Source: an uncultured Clostridia bacterium
GTDB taxonomy: Bacteria; Bacillota; Clostridia; Oscillospirales; Oscillospiraceae
NCBI GenBank assembly: GCA_946011705.1
Contig: CAMGCA010000064.1
Coordinates: 1 to 8,873, forward strand
Direction of reading: 5' to 3'
Length of the DNA: 8,873 nt
This document shows positions 6,878-8,873 of the stretch, one piece after another. Made by a program: the position numbers and the translations under genes. The stretch's first letter is position 1. Every line of letters starts with the position of its first letter. Below the pieces are notes generated by a model that did no database searches, had not been told where the DNA came from, and was given only the letters and a program-made list of their open reading frames with translations.

Positions 6878-6906
6878 AAACCCGCCGGGTCCTCCCGGCG
6901 GGTTTT
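6878..6906 (+). terminator. Rho-independent terminator of the cysteine-rich gene
   Basis: A perfect 12-bp stem (AAACCCGCCGGG, 6878-6889, with 6894-6905) closes a TCCT loop and ends in TTTT, 2 bp after the stop codon. It should isolate the cysteine-rich gene from the thioredoxin operon. Confidence 0.93.
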
Positions 6907-6931
6907 CCATTTTCTGTGTGATTTCATCACG

Positions 6932-6947
6932 GAATTCTCCCGAATTC
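6932..6947 (+). repeat. Perfect inverted repeat upstream of trxA, candidate operator
   Basis: GAATTC is repeated with a 4-nt TCCC gap (6932-6937 and 6942-6947). Since GAATTC is itself a palindrome, the unit is both a direct repeat of period 10 bp (GAATTCT twice) and an inverted repeat. It occupies the expected -35/spacer region of the trxA promoter, suggesting a regulator site, but I cannot match it to a known regulator. Confidence 0.4.
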
Positions 6948-6951
6948 TGGA

Positions 6952-6957
6952 TATACT
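6952..6957 (+). promoter_or_regulatory. Probable -10 element of the trxA-trxB-ccdA operon
   Basis: TATACT is a 5/6 match to the sigma-A -10 and lies 31 bp before the trxA ATG. At 17 bp upstream there is only a poor -35 (ACGGAA, 6929-6934), which overlaps the inverted repeat, so an activator or alternative sigma factor may be involved. Confidence 0.5.
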
Positions 6958-6988
6958 ATTGGTAAGAAGACACAAAGGAGGATTTTCC

Positions 6989-7309
6989 ATGCAGAATATG
7001 AACGCTGAAACCTTCCGGGACGCGCTGGCCCGGTCCGAAAAGCCCGTACTGGTGGATTTCTGGGCGCCCTGGTGCACCTACTGCCGCCGCATCGCACCTG
7101 CCTTTGACAAAATCGCCCAGCAATACGCGGATTCCCTCATCGTTGGAAAGGTCAACATCGATGAGGAACCCGCCCTTGCCCAGCAGGAGCAGATTGAGGT
7201 AATCCCCACTCTGGTGCTGTACCGGGGCGGACAGGCTGTTGCTTCCATCGTTGCCCCGGAATCCAAGGCCATGATCGACCAGTTTCTTGAGGAGTCTGCT
7301 GAAAAATGA
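6989..7309 (+). CDS. trxA: Thioredoxin with atypical WCTYC active site
   Basis: This 106-residue cytoplasmic protein has the usual thioredoxin length and fold markers: VLVDFWAPWCTYCRRIAP, with redox cysteines 29 and 32, and the cis-proline Pro73 in EVIPTLVLY. Thioredoxins reduce disulfides in client proteins and are recycled by thioredoxin reductase. The residues between the cysteines are Thr-Tyr instead of the classical Gly-Pro, which in this fold tunes redox potential and partner choice. The ATG at 6989 has AAAGGAGG 7 nt upstream; the frame is open further upstream but that crosses the preceding terminator. It heads an operon with trxB (4-bp overlap) and ccdA, so a dedicated role in feeding electrons to CcdA is plausible, though a general thioredoxin role cannot be excluded. 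Confidence 0.95.
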   Translation: MQNMNAETFRDALARSEKPVLVDFWAPWCTYCRRIAPAFDKIAQQYADSLIVGKVNIDEEPALAQQEQIEVIPTLVLYRGGQAVASIVAPESKAMIDQFLEESAEK

Positions 7310-8247
7310 AGCATACAGAAACATCCCACCTTTATGACATGGTGATTCTCGGCGGCGGCCCGGCGGGGTTTACCGCCGCCCTGTACGCCGCCCGGGCCGG
7401 GCTGTCCGCGGTGGTGCTAGAGCAGCTGTCTGCCGGCGGGCAGATGGCCCTGAGCCACAAAATTGACAATTATCCCGGCTTCGAGGACGGCATCGACGGC
7501 TTTACACTGGCCGAAAAGATGCAGGCTCAGGCGCTGCGGTTTGGGGCGGAAATGGAGTTGGCCGGGGTTCAGTCCGCCGATCTTGCCTCCAACCCCAAAG
7601 TGATACAGACCAGTGAGGGTGTATTTTACGGGAAAACCGCGGTAATCGCCACAGGGGCCGTGCCCAGAACCCTGGGGCTGCCGGAGGAACAGGCCCTGAC
7701 CGGGCGGGGCGTGCACTACTGCGCCGCCTGTGACGGGATGTTCTACCGGGGAAAAACCGTCGTGGTGGTGGGCGGCGGCAACAGCGCCGCCATGGACGCG
7801 CTGCTTCTGAGCCGGGTGGCGAAAAAAGTCATTGTCGTTCACCGCAGAGATACCCTGCGGGCGGAAAAGGTCTACCACGCTCCCCTGCTGAACGCGGAAA
7901 ATGTGGAATTCCGCTGGAACAGCGAAGTCACCCAACTTCTGCGCGGGGACAGGCTCAGGGGCGTTTCTATCCGAACCAGAGACCGCGCTCTTGAGGAGGA
8001 AATACTCTGTGACGGCGTTTTCATCAGTGTGGGACGGCGTCCGGCCACGCATCTCTTTGACGGGCAGCTGGCGCTGGACGATTCGGGGTATGTGATCGCG
8101 GATGAATCCACCCGCACCGCCATCCCCGGCGTCTACGCCGTGGGTGATGTGAGAACCAAGCCGGTGCGCCAGATCGTCACCGCTGTGGCTGACGGAGCCG
8201 TAGCGGCGCACATGGTGGAAAACTATCTTTCGGATCAGGAGGGATAG
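7306..8247 (+). CDS. trxB: Thioredoxin reductase (NADPH, FAD)
   Basis: This low-molecular-weight flavoenzyme reduces thioredoxin with NADPH. The 313-residue length is typical. The N-terminal FAD-binding glycine motif is GGGPAG (16-21). The redox pair is Cys139 and Cys142 in CAACDG, where CATC or CAVC is more common. The pyridine-nucleotide domain has GGGNSAA (156-162) and VHRRDTLRA with His179, Arg180, Arg181 and Arg185, the basic set that binds the NADPH 2'-phosphate. The C-terminal FAD motif is GVYAVGDVRTKPVRQIVTA with Asp281. The basic motif argues against a ferredoxin-dependent reductase, a variant known in clostridia. Its ATG overlaps the trxA stop by 4 bp (ATGA), with a GAGGAG about 11 nt upstream, so the two are translationally coupled and probably functional partners. 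Confidence 0.96.
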   Translation: MKHTETSHLYDMVILGGGPAGFTAALYAARAGLSAVVLEQLSAGGQMALSHKIDNYPGFEDGIDGFTLAEKMQAQALRFGAEMELAGVQSADLASNPKVIQTSEGVFYGKTAVIATGAVPRTLGLPEEQALTGRGVHYCAACDGMFYRGKTVVVVGGGNSAAMDALLLSRVAKKVIVVHRRDTLRAEKVYHAPLLNAENVEFRWNSEVTQLLRGDRLRGVSIRTRDRALEEEILCDGVFISVGRRPATHLFDGQLALDDSGYVIADESTRTAIPGVYAVGDVRTKPVRQIVTAVADGAVAAHMVENYLSDQEG

Positions 8248-8250
8248 GAA

Positions 8251-8873
8251 ATGCAGTACTTGGTTTCCTTTCTGGAAGGCATCATTACCTTCCTGTCCCC
8301 CTGCTTGCTGCCCATGCTGCCCATCTATATCTCCTATTTTGCGGGGGGCAGCCAGCGCGGCACCGGCAAAACGGTGCGCTGCGCCCTGGGCTTTGTCCTG
8401 GGCTTTACGATGGTTTTTACGGCTATGGGCGCGCTGGCAGGGAGCATTGGCGCTCTGCTGCTGAAATATCAGCGAATCGTAAACCTGGTCAGCGGAATCA
8501 TCGTCATGGTGTTCGGCCTGAACTATCTGGGGCTGTTCCGCTGGAATCTGTTTCATGGCGGCAGCCGGGTTCTGGACGCCCGGGATATGACCTTTTTTTC
8601 AGCCGCCCTGTTCGGCATTATCTTCTCGGTGGGCTGGACCCCCTGTGTCGGTGCGTTTCTGGGCTCCGCGCTGGCTCTCGCCGCTCAGCAGGGCCACGTT
8701 TTGGAAGGAATGTCCATGCTGCTGACCTACTCGCTGGGGCTTGGAATTCCCTTCCTCATCAGCGCCGTTCTCATTGACGGGCTGAAAGGGGCTTTTGACT
8801 GGGTAAAACGGCACTACCGGGTTATCAATCTGCTCAGCGGCTGCTTTCTCGTTCTCGTCGGAGCGTTGATGGC
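8251..8873 (+). CDS. ccdA: CcdA/DsbD-type membrane thiol-electron transporter, 3' end cut by window
   Basis: The frame is open for 207 codons to the window end, close to the full length of CcdA (usually about 220-240 residues). It is almost entirely hydrophobic, with about six membrane segments. Signatures are FLSPCLLPMLPIYISYFAGG with Cys18 and SVGWTPCVGAFLGSALA with Cys132, the conserved cysteine pair that passes reducing equivalents across the membrane. CcdA proteins take electrons from cytoplasmic thioredoxin and hand them to extracytoplasmic thioredoxin-like proteins such as ResA or other TlpA-type reductases. The ATG at 8251 is 3 bp after the trxB stop, with AGGAGGG 7 nt upstream. An extracytoplasmic redoxin gene may follow just outside the window; this is a prediction. 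Confidence 0.93.
   Translation, partial: MQYLVSFLEGIITFLSPCLLPMLPIYISYFAGGSQRGTGKTVRCALGFVLGFTMVFTAMGALAGSIGALLLKYQRIVNLVSGIIVMVFGLNYLGLFRWNLFHGGSRVLDARDMTFFSAALFGIIFSVGWTPCVGAFLGSALALAAQQGHVLEGMSMLLTYSLGLGIPFLISAVLIDGLKGAFDWVKRHYRVINLLSGCFLVLVGALM

Noticed and set aside
7306..8247. Ferredoxin-dependent flavin thioredoxin reductase (clostridial type)
   Set aside because: The NADPH-binding set HRRDTLR and the second glycine motif GGGNSA are present, which favours the NADPH enzyme.
7417..8556. Minus-strand 379-residue open frame across trxB and ccdA
   Set aside because: It crosses two well-supported plus-strand genes and has a His/Gln-rich shadow composition with no domain.

Overview
This window looks like ordinary chromosomal DNA from an anaerobic, GC-rich Clostridia member, plausibly Oscillospirales; that placement is inference. 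The support is strong AGGAGG-type ribosome binding sites, AT-rich promoters between GC-rich genes, hairpin-plus-T-tract terminators, an oxygen-sensitive class III ribonucleotide reductase, and an XpaC/TelA gene pair of the kind found in Firmicutes. I see no mobile element, CRISPR array, tRNA or rRNA.

Left block (1-4704, minus strand): nrdD (anaerobic ribonucleoside-triphosphate reductase) is read leftward from a near-ideal sigma-A promoter. That promoter is covered by two NrdR-type boxes spaced 32 bp centre to centre. A hairpin terminator closes nrdD. Next comes a separate promoter driving an xpaC-like membrane protein gene, joined by a 4-bp ATGA overlap to telA, which runs off the left edge.

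Middle block (4830-6906, plus strand): galM (aldose 1-epimerase) starts divergently from nrdD with its own promoter, a GTG start and a terminator. It is followed by a stand-alone gene for a very cysteine-rich protein of unknown function (19 Cys in 274 residues), also closed by a strong terminator.

Right block (6932-8873, plus strand): a tightly packed thiol-redox operon of trxA (atypical WCTYC active site), trxB (NADPH thioredoxin reductase, 4-bp overlap) and ccdA (membrane thiol-electron carrier, 3-bp gap, cut by the window end). Together they suggest electrons pass from NADPH through TrxB and Trx to CcdA and then across the membrane.

No wholly new multi-gene system is evident. The best leads are the NrdR operator pair, the unusual thioredoxin in a CcdA operon, the cysteine-rich orphan beside it, and the multi-domain XpaC-like protein.
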